Assembly (NCBI GenBank): GCA_030682595.1
Contig: JAUXNZ010000283.1
Span: forward strand, 1-8,035
Direction of reading: 5' to 3'
From: Rhodocyclaceae bacterium
Lineage (GTDB): Bacteria; Pseudomonadota; Gammaproteobacteria; Burkholderiales; Rhodocyclaceae
Length of the DNA: 8,035 nucleotides
The notes under the pieces are model-generated. The model made no database searches and had not been told where the DNA came from. It saw only the letters and a list, made by a program, of their open reading frames with translations. How positions within the stretch are numbered: position 1 is the first letter of the stretch; every line of letters begins with the position of its first letter. Positions 1 to 6,977 of the stretch are shown here, one piece after another. A program made the position numbers and the translations under genes.

Positions 1-777
1 CTGGCACAGGATCGGGAACGCGGTTTTCTGCTGATCTCGGACCTCGGCGCGACCACCTATCTCGCCGCGCTCGAGAACCGCGACGCCGATCCGCTCTACC
101 GCGCCGCCATCGACACGCTGATCGACATCCAGCGGCATAGCAGACCCGACACCCTGCCCGCCTACGACCGCAAGTTGCTGCTGCGCGAACTGAACCTGTT
201 CCCCGACTGGTACATCGACCGGCATCTGCCGATCAATTTCGGCAATGAACAACGCAACATTCTGGCGGCCGTGTTTGAAAAGATTCTCGCCGTCAATCTG
301 GCCGAGCCGCGGGTCTATGTGCACCGCGACTACCACTCGCGCAACCTGATGGTCAGCGCCGCTCAAGAAGACCCGCGACCCGGCGTGATCGATTTCCAGG
401 ACGCCGTCTACGGCCCGCTCAGCTACGACCTCGTTTCGCTCCTCAAGGACGCCTACATCGAATGGGACGAGGAACGCGCGCTCGACTGGCTGGCACGTTA
501 CTGGGAAAAGGCGCGGCAGGCCGGGCTGCCGGTCTCCGCCGACTTCGGCGCATTCTTCCGCGACTACGAGTGGATGGGCGTGCAACGCCATGTCAAGGTG
601 CTGGGCATCTTTGCCCGCCTGTGCCACCGCGACGGCAAGGACGGCTACCTCAAGGACATGCCGCTGGTGGCGAAATATCTGCGCGCCACCTGTGCGCGTT
701 ACGGCGAGCTGACGCCGCTCTTGCGAGTGCTCGACAAGCTGGAAAACCGTCAGGTGCAGGTCGGTTACACATTTTGA
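1..777 (+). CDS. amgK: N-acetylmuramate/N-acetylglucosamine anomeric kinase AmgK, 5' partial
   Basis: The reading frame is open from base 1, so the start codon lies before the window; 258 codons are present and roughly the first 80 residues are missing (inferred from the usual family length of about 340). The protein is an aminoglycoside-phosphotransferase-fold kinase. The catalytic loop HRDYHSRN is at bases 322-345 and gives the HxDxxxxN pattern. The metal-binding aspartate is in the DFQD motif starting at base 391, followed by GPLSYDL, typical of this family. The family member AmgK phosphorylates the anomeric hydroxyl of MurNAc and GlcNAc in the cytoplasm, a step of peptidoglycan recycling that bypasses de novo UDP-MurNAc synthesis. 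The kinase fold alone would not settle the substrate; the assignment rests mostly on the directly coupled murU downstream, its partner enzyme in known operons. The stop codon overlaps the murU start. Confidence 0.88.
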   Translation: MAQDRERGFLLISDLGATTYLAALENRDADPLYRAAIDTLIDIQRHSRPDTLPAYDRKLLLRELNLFPDWYIDRHLPINFGNEQRNILAAVFEKILAVNLAEPRVYVHRDYHSRNLMVSAAQEDPRPGVIDFQDAVYGPLSYDLVSLLKDAYIEWDEERALDWLARYWEKARQAGLPVSADFGAFFRDYEWMGVQRHVKVLGIFARLCHRDGKDGYLKDMPLVAKYLRATCARYGELTPLLRVLDKLENRQVQVGYTF

Positions 778-1463
778 AAGCAATGATTCTAGCGGCGGGG
801 CGCGGCGAGCGCATGCGCCCACTCACCGACCACACCCCCAAGCCGCTGCTGCCGGTCGCCGGCAAGCCGCTGATCGTCTGGCATCTCGAACGGCTGGCCC
901 GCGCGGGCTTTCGCGAGATCGTCATCAACCATGCGCATCTGGGCGACCAGATCGAGGCGCTGCTCGGCAAGGGCGAAGCGTGGGGCCTGCGCATCGAGTA
1001 TTCCGCCGAGCCGGCCGGCGCGCTCGAAACCGCCGGCGGCATTGCCAACGCCCTGCCACTATTGGGCCGGGAACACGACAATTCGCCGTTCCTCGTCGTC
1101 AATGGCGACATCTTTTGCGACTGGGATGTCGACCGCGCGCGCAGCGCACTCGCACCGGAACAACTCGCGCACCTCGTGCTGATCGACAACCCGCCCCACC
1201 ATCCGACCGGCGACTTCTCGCTGGCCAATGGAAAAGTCGGCGCTGGTGGGACGGCGCGCTTCACCTTCAGCGGCATCGGCATCTATCGTCCGGCACTCTT
1301 CGCGGGCATTCAACGCGGCCAGGCCGCCAAACTCGCACCGCTGCTGCATACGGCCATTGCCGCCGGCCAGGTCAGCGGTGAGCACCACTCCGGCCGCTGG
1401 GTCGATGTCGGCACGCCCGCTCGGCTCGCTGCCCTCGACAGCGAACTGCGCCGCGCGTGCTAG
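774..1463 (+). CDS. murU: N-acetylmuramate alpha-1-phosphate uridylyltransferase MurU
   Basis: The enzyme transfers UMP from UTP to MurNAc-1-phosphate, giving UDP-MurNAc, the step after AmgK in cell-wall sugar salvage. The 229-residue protein is a short, single-domain nucleotidyltransferase, close to the usual MurU length. The signature LAAGRGERMRPLT (residues 6-18) and TPKPLLPVAGKP (21-32) form the nucleotide-binding loop. NGD at 110-112 supplies the metal-binding aspartate and WVDVGTP at 209-215 a second one. I chose the TTG at 774 over the ATG at 783 because it gives MKAMILAAG, the usual family N-terminus, and its TTGA overlaps the amgK stop, as expected for translational coupling. The ATG at 783 would remove three residues just before the binding loop. 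A glucose-1-phosphate thymidylyl- or mannose-1-phosphate guanylyltransferase is the alternative, but the length and the amgK partner favour MurU. Confidence 0.92.
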   Translation: MKAMILAAGRGERMRPLTDHTPKPLLPVAGKPLIVWHLERLARAGFREIVINHAHLGDQIEALLGKGEAWGLRIEYSAEPAGALETAGGIANALPLLGREHDNSPFLVVNGDIFCDWDVDRARSALAPEQLAHLVLIDNPPHHPTGDFSLANGKVGAGGTARFTFSGIGIYRPALFAGIQRGQAAKLAPLLHTAIAAGQVSGEHHSGRWVDVGTPARLAALDSELRRAC

Positions 1464-1472
1464 CATTTCTGC

Positions 1473-2798
1473 ATGAATATCACGCCGTTCCACCAGCGCC
1501 GACTTTCACTGCTCGCCCGCATGAGCGAAGCCGGTGGCGGGTTGGCCGTCATCCCCACCGCGCCCGAGCGCGTGCGCAATCGCGACACCACCTATCCGTA
1601 CCGCGCCGACAGCTACTTCCATTACCTGACCGGCTTCCCCGAACCCGAGGCCGTGCTGGTGCTGATCGCGGGCCGGGGTAACGATGGTCGGCAGTCCATC
1701 CTGTTCTGCCGCGACAAGGATGTCGACAAGGAAATCTGGGATGGTTTCCGCCACGGGCCGGATGCGGCGCGCGAAACTTTCGGCTGCGACGCCGCCCATT
1801 CGATCAAGGAATTCGACAGCAAGCTCGCGGAACTGCTCGCCGATCAGCCCGCACTCTGGTTCTCGATCGGCCACGACGCCACGTGGGATGCCCGCATCAC
1901 CGCGGCGCTGAACGCCGTGCGCGCCCAGGCGCGTGTTGGCCACCGCGCGCCGGCCCTCATTCACGACGTGCGCGCCGCGCTCGACGAGATGCGCCTCATC
2001 AAGGACCCCCACGAAATCGCGCTGCTGCAAAAGTCCGCCGCCATCGCCTGCACCGCCCACCGCCGTGCCATGCGTTGCGCGGCGCCGGGGCAATACGAAT
2101 ACACAGTCGAGGCCGAATTCCTCCACGAATTTCGCCGCCAGGGCAGCCAGTATCCGGCCTATGCGCCGATCGTCGCCGGCGGCGCCAACGCCTGCGTGCT
2201 GCACTACATTGACAACAACCGTGAACTGCGCGACGGCGAACTGCTGCTGATCGACGCCGGCTGCGAAGTCGATGGCTACGCCAGCGACATCACGCGCACC
2301 TTTCCGGTCAATGGCCGCTTCTCCGGCCCGCAGGCCGACGTCTATGCCCTGGTACAGGACGCCCAGACCGCCGCGATCGCCGCCATCAAACCCGGCGCGA
2401 CCTTCCACGATCCGCACGATGCGGCGGTGCGCGTGCTCGTGCAGGGCATGCTCGACCTGAAGCTGCTCGAAGGCAGCGTCGCTGGCGTGATCGAATCTGG
2501 CGCTTTCAAACGTTTTTACATGCACCGCACCAGCCACTGGCTCGGCCTCGACGTCCATGATGCCGGCGCTTACAAGGATGGCCCGGGTGACCAGGCCTGG
2601 CGCAGCCTCGCGCCGGGCATGACGCTCACCGTCGAACCGGGTTGCTACATCCGCCCGGCCGACGACGTTCCCGTTGCCTTTCACAACATCGGCGTGCGCA
2701 TCGAGGATGACGTGCTGGTAACGCAGAATGGCTGCGAGATCCTCACGGCTGACGCGCCCAAGACCATCGCCGCCATCGAAGAATTGATGCGCAAGTGA
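1473..2798 (+). CDS. pepP: Xaa-Pro aminopeptidase (aminopeptidase P II)
   Basis: This cytoplasmic M24 metallopeptidase removes the N-terminal residue from peptides whose second residue is proline. At 441 residues it has the same length as E. coli PepP. An N-terminal creatinase-like domain (about 1-170) starts with the family motif RNRDTTYPYRADSYFHYLTG (36-55, listed by its ends). The pita-bread catalytic domain follows, and all five metal ligands are visible: D261 (LIDAG), D272 (SDITRTF), H355 (TSHWLG), E388 (TVEPG) and E411 (RIEDD). The accessory histidines H244, H351 and H362 are also present, each one position from the E. coli numbering as I recall it. The ATG is 9 bases after the murU stop and has no clear ribosome binding site. 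The stop overlaps the ubiH start by four bases (GTGA). pepP next to ubiH is a conserved arrangement shared with E. coli. Confidence 0.97.
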   Translation: MNITPFHQRRLSLLARMSEAGGGLAVIPTAPERVRNRDTTYPYRADSYFHYLTGFPEPEAVLVLIAGRGNDGRQSILFCRDKDVDKEIWDGFRHGPDAARETFGCDAAHSIKEFDSKLAELLADQPALWFSIGHDATWDARITAALNAVRAQARVGHRAPALIHDVRAALDEMRLIKDPHEIALLQKSAAIACTAHRRAMRCAAPGQYEYTVEAEFLHEFRRQGSQYPAYAPIVAGGANACVLHYIDNNRELRDGELLLIDAGCEVDGYASDITRTFPVNGRFSGPQADVYALVQDAQTAAIAAIKPGATFHDPHDAAVRVLVQGMLDLKLLEGSVAGVIESGAFKRFYMHRTSHWLGLDVHDAGAYKDGPGDQAWRSLAPGMTLTVEPGCYIRPADDVPVAFHNIGVRIEDDVLVTQNGCEILTADAPKTIAAIEELMRK

Positions 2799-3895
2799 AA
2801 TTGGCAAGCAATGAGCCCATCCTGATCAGCGGTGGCGGGCCGGCCGGCATGGCGCTGGCGCTCGCCCTGCACCGCGGCGGCGTGGCAAGCCGCATCGTCG
2901 ATGCCCGCCCGCGCGGCGCGGCGCAACGTGATCCACGCATCCTCGCCCTCGCGCACGGTTCGCGCCTGATCCTCGAATCAATCCTGGGATTGGACGCCTG
3001 GAAAAACATTCCGCAGACACCGATCTCGACGATCCATGTTTCCCACCAGGGCGGGCTGGGGCGCACGCTGATCCGCGCCGCCGAAGAAAACGTCCCGGCG
3101 CTCGGTTATGTGCTCGCAGCGGGCGATCTGGCCGGCGCGCTCGATGCGGCGCTTGGCGCCGCGGGCATTCCCTTCGCGGACAGCACCCGCGCACCGGAAG
3201 CGCCGGATGCCCTGCTCACGGTGCATGCCGAGGGCCGCATCGAGGCAGCGGACAATGTCCGCGCGCGCGACTACGGCCAGCATGCGGTCATCTGCGCGGC
3301 ACAGGCCGCCACACCGCACGGCGGCATCGCCTGGGAGCGCTTCACCCCCGTCGGTCCGGTCGCCCTGCTGCCCTGCAATGCAGCGTACGCCGTGGTGCTG
3401 ACCTGCCCGGCGGCGGCAAGCGAAAACATCGCCGCACTGGACGACGCCGACTTCCTCGCGCTGTTGCAGCAACGCTTCGGCCCGCGCGTGACGCTGACGG
3501 GCGTCGGCCCGCGCGCGGCCTTCCCGCTTGGCCTGCGCGTGCGCCACCAGCCGGTCGGCGCACGCCAGGTCTGGATCGGCAACGCCGCGCAGACCCTGCA
3601 CCCCGTCGCCGGCCAGGGCTTCAACCTCGCGTTGCGCGACATCATGGAACTCGCCGACACACTGACCGCTGCCAGCGATCCCGGCGCGGCCGCCCTGCTC
3701 GCCCGCTATGCCGCCCGGCGCCGCCTCGACCGGGCCGGGACAGTCGGCCTCACCGACACGCTGGTACGACTGTTCTCGAATGCCATCCCGCCCCTCCTGC
3801 ATGCGCGCGGCGCCGGCCTGCTGGCGCTTGATCTGTTTCCGTTTGCCCGCTCGTTCCTGGCGCGGCGCATGATGTTCGGCGCACGGAGTTGGTAA
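2795..3895 (+). CDS. ubiH: 2-octaprenyl-6-methoxyphenol hydroxylase-type FAD monooxygenase UbiH
   Basis: UbiH is a flavin-dependent hydroxylase that adds a ring hydroxyl during aerobic ubiquinone synthesis. The 366-residue protein begins with the Rossmann FAD loop GGGPAG (13-18). It continues with RDYGQHAVI (158-166) and ERFTPVGPVALLP (181-193), and ends with GNAAQTLHPVAGQGFNLALR (262-281). The GNAAQTLHP form, with Asn where most relatives have Asp, is characteristic of UbiH rather than UbiI or UbiF. The tail GLTDTLVRLFSN (318-329) also fits UbiH. Two things are odd. The usual central DG motif (ADG) reads AEG at 145-147, and this region is about 20 residues shorter than in E. coli UbiH. The start is GTG at 2795, overlapping the pepP stop; no ATG is in frame nearby. 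The reading frame is intact, so I see no sign of decay. Its exact ring position cannot be told from sequence, since these hydroxylases vary in regiospecificity. Confidence 0.9.
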   Translation: MKLASNEPILISGGGPAGMALALALHRGGVASRIVDARPRGAAQRDPRILALAHGSRLILESILGLDAWKNIPQTPISTIHVSHQGGLGRTLIRAAEENVPALGYVLAAGDLAGALDAALGAAGIPFADSTRAPEAPDALLTVHAEGRIEAADNVRARDYGQHAVICAAQAATPHGGIAWERFTPVGPVALLPCNAAYAVVLTCPAAASENIAALDDADFLALLQQRFGPRVTLTGVGPRAAFPLGLRVRHQPVGARQVWIGNAAQTLHPVAGQGFNLALRDIMELADTLTAASDPGAAALLARYAARRRLDRAGTVGLTDTLVRLFSNAIPPLLHARGAGLLALDLFPFARSFLARRMMFGARSW

Positions 3896-3902
3896 GCGTT
3901 AA

Positions 3903-3940
3903 CTTTCGTGATCGGGGGCGTTCGCCCCCGATCACGAAAG
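3903..3940. terminator. Perfect 18-bp inverted repeat after ubiH; possible terminator or 3'-end hairpin
   Basis: Bases 3903-3920 and 3923-3940 are exact reverse complements separated only by TT. As RNA this would fold into a stem of about 17 bp with a four-base loop, with a very GC-rich upper half (five G facing five C). It begins 7 bases after the ubiH stop, where a transcription end is expected. There is no run of T on either side, so it does not meet the full definition of an intrinsic terminator. It may instead stabilise mRNA ends, act as a bidirectional terminator, or be one copy of a dispersed palindromic repeat. Confidence 0.5.
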
Positions 3941-4054
3941 ACGCCCGCCCCCTTCGCCCTCCCGCGCGGGGGGTTCCAAACGGTTCGCTGCCGCTCGTGC
4001 ATTACGGGGCGCTTCTTTTGGCAGCGTTGCGGGTTGCGCCTGGCGGCGCGTGCC

Positions 4055-4085
4055 GCGTTTGCTTGGGACGGCCCGGCGCAAACGC
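4055..4085. repeat. 8-bp inverted repeat upstream of dusB
   Basis: GCGTTTGC (4055-4062) and GCAAACGC (4078-4085) are exact reverse complements with a 15-base spacer. TGTTCTTT follows on the + strand, a weak T-rich tract, so this could be a second, weak terminator hairpin. Because it ends 13 bases before the possible -10 box, it could equally be an operator half-site pair around the -35 region. Neither role can be decided from the sequence; an 8-bp match could also be chance. Confidence 0.3.
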
Positions 4086-4098
4086 TGTTCTTTCACGT

Positions 4099-4104
4099 TA
4101 AAAT
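4099..4104 (+). promoter_or_regulatory. Possible -10 box for the dusB-fis-purH-purD run
   Basis: TAAAAT lies 35 bases before the dusB ATG and matches five of six positions of the sigma-70 -10 consensus TATAAT. It stands out in otherwise GC-rich sequence. No good -35 hexamer is found 16-18 bases upstream (the 17-base position reads GCGCAA), so the call rests on the -10 alone. If it is real, the transcript would begin near 4111 with a leader of about 30 bases. Confidence 0.35.
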
Positions 4105-4139
4105 CCCCTCCCGCTTCTTTACCGAACCCACGTCGCCCC

Positions 4140-5138
4140 ATGAACTACCTCGGCTTTCCGCTGCGCAATAATTTGTTCGTCGCGCCGATGGCCGGGGTGA
4201 CGGACCGACCGTTCCGCCAGTTGTGTAAAAAACTCGGCGCGGGGCTGGCGGTATCCGAGATGGTCACCTCCAACTCATTGCTCTACGGCAGCGCCAAGAC
4301 GCGCCGCCGCGCCGATCACACCGGCGAGGTCGACCCCATCGTCGTGCAGATCGCCGGTGCCGACCCGGCTTTGCTGGCACAGGCTGCACGCTACAACGTC
4401 GAGCGCGGCGCCCAGATCGTCGACATCAACATGGGTTGCCCGGCCAAGAAGGTCTGCAACGTCATGGCCGGTTCGGCACTGATGCAGAACGAGGCGCTGG
4501 TGGCGCAGATACTCAACGCCGTGGTGGCCGCCGTGCCGGCAACCCCGGTGACCCTGAAGTTCCGCACCGGCTGGAACAGCGCCAACAAGAACGCACCGAG
4601 CATTGCGCGCATTGCCGAAGATTGCGGCGTGCGCGCCATTGCCATCCACGGCCGCACCCGCGCCGACCAGTACCAGGGTGCCGCCGAATATGACACCATC
4701 GCGCTCGTCAAATCGCTGGTGAACATTCCGGTCATCGCCAACGGCGACATCACGACGCCCGAGAAGGCGAAGGCCGTTCTTGACTACACCCAGGCCGACG
4801 GCGTGATGATCGGCCGCGCGGCGCAGGGGCGGCCCTGGCTGTTCCGCGAGATCGAGCATTTCCTGACAACCGGCGCCGTCCTGCCAGCGCCGACTTTCGT
4901 CGAGATCCACACCATCCTGCGCGCCCATCTCGCCGACCTGTATGGCTTCTATGGCGAGGAGACCGGGGTCAGGATCGCCCGCAAGCACATCAGTTGGTAC
5001 ACCAAGGGCATCGCTGGCGCGGCGCACTTCCGCCATGCGATGAACCAGCTCGACTCCGTTGCTGCGCAACTGGATGCCGCGGATGACTTCTTTCTTGGCG
5101 CCGCCAATGACCAGCTAACGTATATGGATGCCGCATGA
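4140..5138 (+). CDS. dusB: tRNA-dihydrouridine synthase DusB
   Basis: This FMN enzyme reduces specific uridines in tRNA to dihydrouridine using NADPH. The 332-residue protein has a TIM-barrel N-terminal domain. APMAGVTDRPFR (15-26) is the FMN-binding start, INMGCPAKK (96-104) carries the catalytic cysteine C100, LKFRTGW and AIHGRTRADQYQG line the flavin and tRNA site, and NGDI plus IGRAAQGRPWLF bind the flavin phosphate. The C-terminal helical domain includes RKHISWYTKG. The ATG at 4140 gives the usual N-terminus MNYLGFPLRNN. An in-frame ATG at 4050 would add 30 residues rich in Arg and Pro that do not resemble the family, and would cross the putative promoter. No Shine-Dalgarno sequence precedes the start. 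The stop overlaps fis by four bases (ATGA), and dusB directly before fis is a conserved pairing. DusB rather than DusA or DusC is supported by that context and by GCPAKKV. Confidence 0.96.
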   Translation: MNYLGFPLRNNLFVAPMAGVTDRPFRQLCKKLGAGLAVSEMVTSNSLLYGSAKTRRRADHTGEVDPIVVQIAGADPALLAQAARYNVERGAQIVDINMGCPAKKVCNVMAGSALMQNEALVAQILNAVVAAVPATPVTLKFRTGWNSANKNAPSIARIAEDCGVRAIAIHGRTRADQYQGAAEYDTIALVKSLVNIPVIANGDITTPEKAKAVLDYTQADGVMIGRAAQGRPWLFREIEHFLTTGAVLPAPTFVEIHTILRAHLADLYGFYGEETGVRIARKHISWYTKGIAGAAHFRHAMNQLDSVAAQLDAADDFFLGAANDQLTYMDAA

Positions 5139-5365
5139 GCAATGAACTAGCCGATTGCATTCGCCGCAATCTCAACCGTTATTTCCGCGATTTGGACGGC
5201 GAGTCGCCACACGCCATTTACGACATGGTGATCGGCAGCGTGGAAAAACCGATGCTTGAAGTTGTCATGAAACAGGCGCAGCACAACCAGACGGTCGCCG
5301 CCGCAATGCTCGGCATCAGCCGCAGCACCCTGCGCCGCAAACTTGCCGAACACAATATTTCTTGA
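5135..5365 (+). CDS. fis: Fis family nucleoid-associated DNA-binding protein, short form
   Basis: Fis is a small homodimeric protein that bends DNA, shapes the nucleoid and regulates growth-linked promoters. This version has 76 residues against 98 in E. coli. The dimer helices (about 5-48) include IYDMVIGSVEKPMLEVVM. The C-terminal helix-turn-helix covers about 52-71, with NQTVAAAMLGISRSTLRRKL closely matching E. coli Fis around the recognition helix. The missing part is the N-terminal beta-hairpin arm used in E. coli for activating invertases such as Hin. The short form is not a start-site mistake: an in-frame TGA lies at 5108-5110, and the eight codons between it and the ATG contain no usual start. 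ATG overlaps the dusB stop (ATGA), pointing to coupled translation. The dusB-fis pairing makes this fis rather than the C-terminal domain of an NtrC-type regulator. Confidence 0.95.
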   Translation: MSNELADCIRRNLNRYFRDLDGESPHAIYDMVIGSVEKPMLEVVMKQAQHNQTVAAAMLGISRSTLRRKLAEHNIS

Positions 5366-5370
5366 GGAGA
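5364..5370 (+). promoter_or_regulatory. Strong ribosome binding site of purH, overlapping the fis stop
   Basis: GAGGAGA lies 5 bases before the purH ATG at 5376 and shares its first two bases with the fis TGA (5363-5365). It is the only strong Shine-Dalgarno sequence I see at any start in the window, and it fixes the purH start against an in-frame ATG at 5343 inside fis. Confidence 0.85.
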
Positions 5371-5375
5371 GATTC

Positions 5376-6974
5376 ATGAAGGTCAGTCAGGCACTCATCA
5401 GCGTTTCCGACAAACATGGCGCGGTCGACTTTGCGCGCGAACTCGCCGCCCTCGGCATCAGGCTCTTGTCCACCGGCGGCACGGCCAAACTACTCAAGGA
5501 CGCCGGCATTGCCGTCACCGATGTCGCCGACTACACCGGCTTCCCCGAGATGCTCGACGGCCGCGTCAAGACCCTGCACCCCAAGGTGCATGGCGGCATC
5601 CTGGGCATCCGCGGCAACGCCGCACACGCCGCGACGATGGAAAAGCACGGCATTCCCGCCATCGACCTGGTCGTGGTGAACCTCTATCCGTTCCAGCAGG
5701 CCATTGCAAAAAAGGACTGCACGCTGACGGATGCCATCGAGAACATCGACATCGGCGGCCCGACCATGGTGCGTGCCGCAGCGAAAAACCACGGCAACGA
5801 ACAGGGCGGCTGCGCGGTCATCACCGAACCGGCCGACTACCCCGGCATCATCGACGAGTTGAAGGCCAACGGCGGCGCGATCTCTTACGCCACGCGCTTT
5901 GCGCTCGCCAAGAAGGCCTTCGTGCACACCGCCCGCTACGACGGCGCCATCGCCAACTGGCTCACCAGCCTCGATACCGACAACCAGCCGACCCCTTTCC
6001 CCGACCGCCTGCAACTGGCGTTCGACAAGGCCGACACCATGCGCTACGGCGAAAATCCGCACCAACAGGCCGCGTTCTATCGCGAGGCATCGCCGATCGC
6101 GGGCAGCTCGGTTGGCACCATTTCCAGCTACCAGCAATTACAGGGCAAGGAGCTTTCCTACAACAACATCGGCGACGCCGATGCCGCCTGGGAAGCCGTC
6201 AAGGCTTTCGCTGGCGCGGCCGCCAACACCGCGGCCTGCGTCATCGTCAAGCACGCCAATCCCTGCGGCGCGGCGCTCGGCGCCAGCGCTCTGGAAGCCT
6301 ACCGCCGCGCCTTCTCGACCGACCCGACCTCGGCCTTTGGCGGCATCATCGCCTTCAACTGCGCCATCGACAAGGCATGCGCCGAAGCGGTCTCGGGCCA
6401 GTTCGCCGAAGTCATCATCGCGCCGGAAATCACCACCGAGGCGCGCCAGGTCTTCGGCGCCAAGCAGAACCTGCGGGTACTGCTGGTTCCGCTGGGCAGC
6501 AATGCGGGCGCTTTCGACTTCAAGCGCGTCGGCGGCGGCCTGCTGGTGCAGACGGCCGACGAGGCGCGCATCACGCAGAGTGACATCAAGGTGGTCACGA
6601 AGCGTCTGCCGACCGAACAGGAAATGCGCGATCTGCTCTTCGCCTGGAAGGTCGCCAAGTACGTCAAGTCGAACGCCATCGTCTATTGCAAGGACGAAAT
6701 GACCGTCGGCGTCGGCGCCGGCCAGATGAGCCGCGTCGACTCGGCGCGCATCGCCGCGATCAAGGCCGAGAACAACCAGATGACCGTCAAGGGCTCGGTC
6801 GTCGCCTCGGATGCCTTTTTCCCCTTTCGCGACGGCCTCGACGTGCTGGCCCAGGCCGGTGCGACGGCGGTGATCCAGCCGGGCGGCTCGGTGCGCGACG
6901 CGGAGGTGATCGCCGCCGCCGATGAACACAACATCGCCATGGTATTCACCGGCTTCCGCCACTTCCGCCACTAA
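5376..6974 (+). CDS. purH: Bifunctional AICAR formyltransferase/IMP cyclohydrolase PurH
   Basis: PurH catalyses the last two steps of IMP synthesis: formylation of AICAR by 10-formyltetrahydrofolate, then ring closure. The 532-residue length fits the family (529 in E. coli). The cyclohydrolase domain is N-terminal (about 1-200), with LSTGGTAK (31-38), DGRVKTLHPKVHGG (61-74) and NIDIGGPTMVRAAAKN (123-138). The formyltransferase domain follows, with RYGENPHQ (223-230), SYNNIGDADAAWE (261-273), the catalytic Lys-His pair K292-H293 in VKHANPCGAA, STDPTSAFGG (314-323) and SDAFFPFRDG (478-487). It ends in the typical GFRHFRH. The ATG at 5376 is chosen from the strong ribosome binding site and the standard N-terminus MKVSQALISVSDK. 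It lies 10 bases after fis and 3 before purD, so it is very probably cotranscribed with both. Confidence 0.98.
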   Translation: MKVSQALISVSDKHGAVDFARELAALGIRLLSTGGTAKLLKDAGIAVTDVADYTGFPEMLDGRVKTLHPKVHGGILGIRGNAAHAATMEKHGIPAIDLVVVNLYPFQQAIAKKDCTLTDAIENIDIGGPTMVRAAAKNHGNEQGGCAVITEPADYPGIIDELKANGGAISYATRFALAKKAFVHTARYDGAIANWLTSLDTDNQPTPFPDRLQLAFDKADTMRYGENPHQQAAFYREASPIAGSSVGTISSYQQLQGKELSYNNIGDADAAWEAVKAFAGAAANTAACVIVKHANPCGAALGASALEAYRRAFSTDPTSAFGGIIAFNCAIDKACAEAVSGQFAEVIIAPEITTEARQVFGAKQNLRVLLVPLGSNAGAFDFKRVGGGLLVQTADEARITQSDIKVVTKRLPTEQEMRDLLFAWKVAKYVKSNAIVYCKDEMTVGVGAGQMSRVDSARIAAIKAENNQMTVKGSVVASDAFFPFRDGLDVLAQAGATAVIQPGGSVRDAEVIAAADEHNIAMVFTGFRHFRH

Positions 6975-6977
6975 GCC

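Larger units (their letters stand above)
3896..4139. other. Intergenic region between ubiH and dusB
   Basis: This is the only sizeable non-coding stretch in the window. In order it holds the 18-bp palindrome (3903-3940), a GC-rich segment with a C-rich then G-rich run (3942-3973), a 7-bp inverted repeat CGCTGCC/GGCAGCG (3986-3992 and 4020-4026), an 8-bp inverted repeat (4055-4062 and 4078-4085) and a possible -10 box (4099-4104). Short open frames cross it, including one in frame with dusB from an ATG at 4050, but none resembles a known protein. It most likely separates two transcription units and carries the dusB promoter. Confidence 0.7.

Noticed and set aside
462..773. Upstream extension of the murU frame inside amgK
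   Set aside because: The extra residues are a frame-shifted reading of amgK, rich in Arg, Ala and Gly; the MurU family starts at the nucleotide-binding segment encoded from 774.
1506..2807. A 433-codon open frame on the minus strand opposite pepP
   Set aside because: pepP on the + strand has every catalytic residue of its family; the antisense product has biased composition and no recognisable motif.
2978..3802. A 274-codon open frame on the minus strand opposite ubiH
   Set aside because: Same pattern: mirror-frame product with no domain, opposite a well-supported UbiH gene.
4050..4139. N-terminal extension of dusB from the ATG at 4050
   Set aside because: The 30 added residues are Arg/Pro-rich and unlike DusB proteins, and the segment spans the likely -10 box. 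The ATG at 4140 gives the standard family start.
3896..4139. A structured small RNA or riboswitch (for example a purine or FMN riboswitch) before dusB
   Set aside because: The gap contains hairpin-forming repeats, but I recognise no conserved riboswitch core in it, and the leader predicted from the possible -10 box is only about 30 bases.
3889..4171. Short open frames across the ubiH-dusB gap as possible small proteins
   Set aside because: They read straight through the palindrome, have composition typical of random high-GC sequence, and lack a ribosome binding site or recognisable motif.
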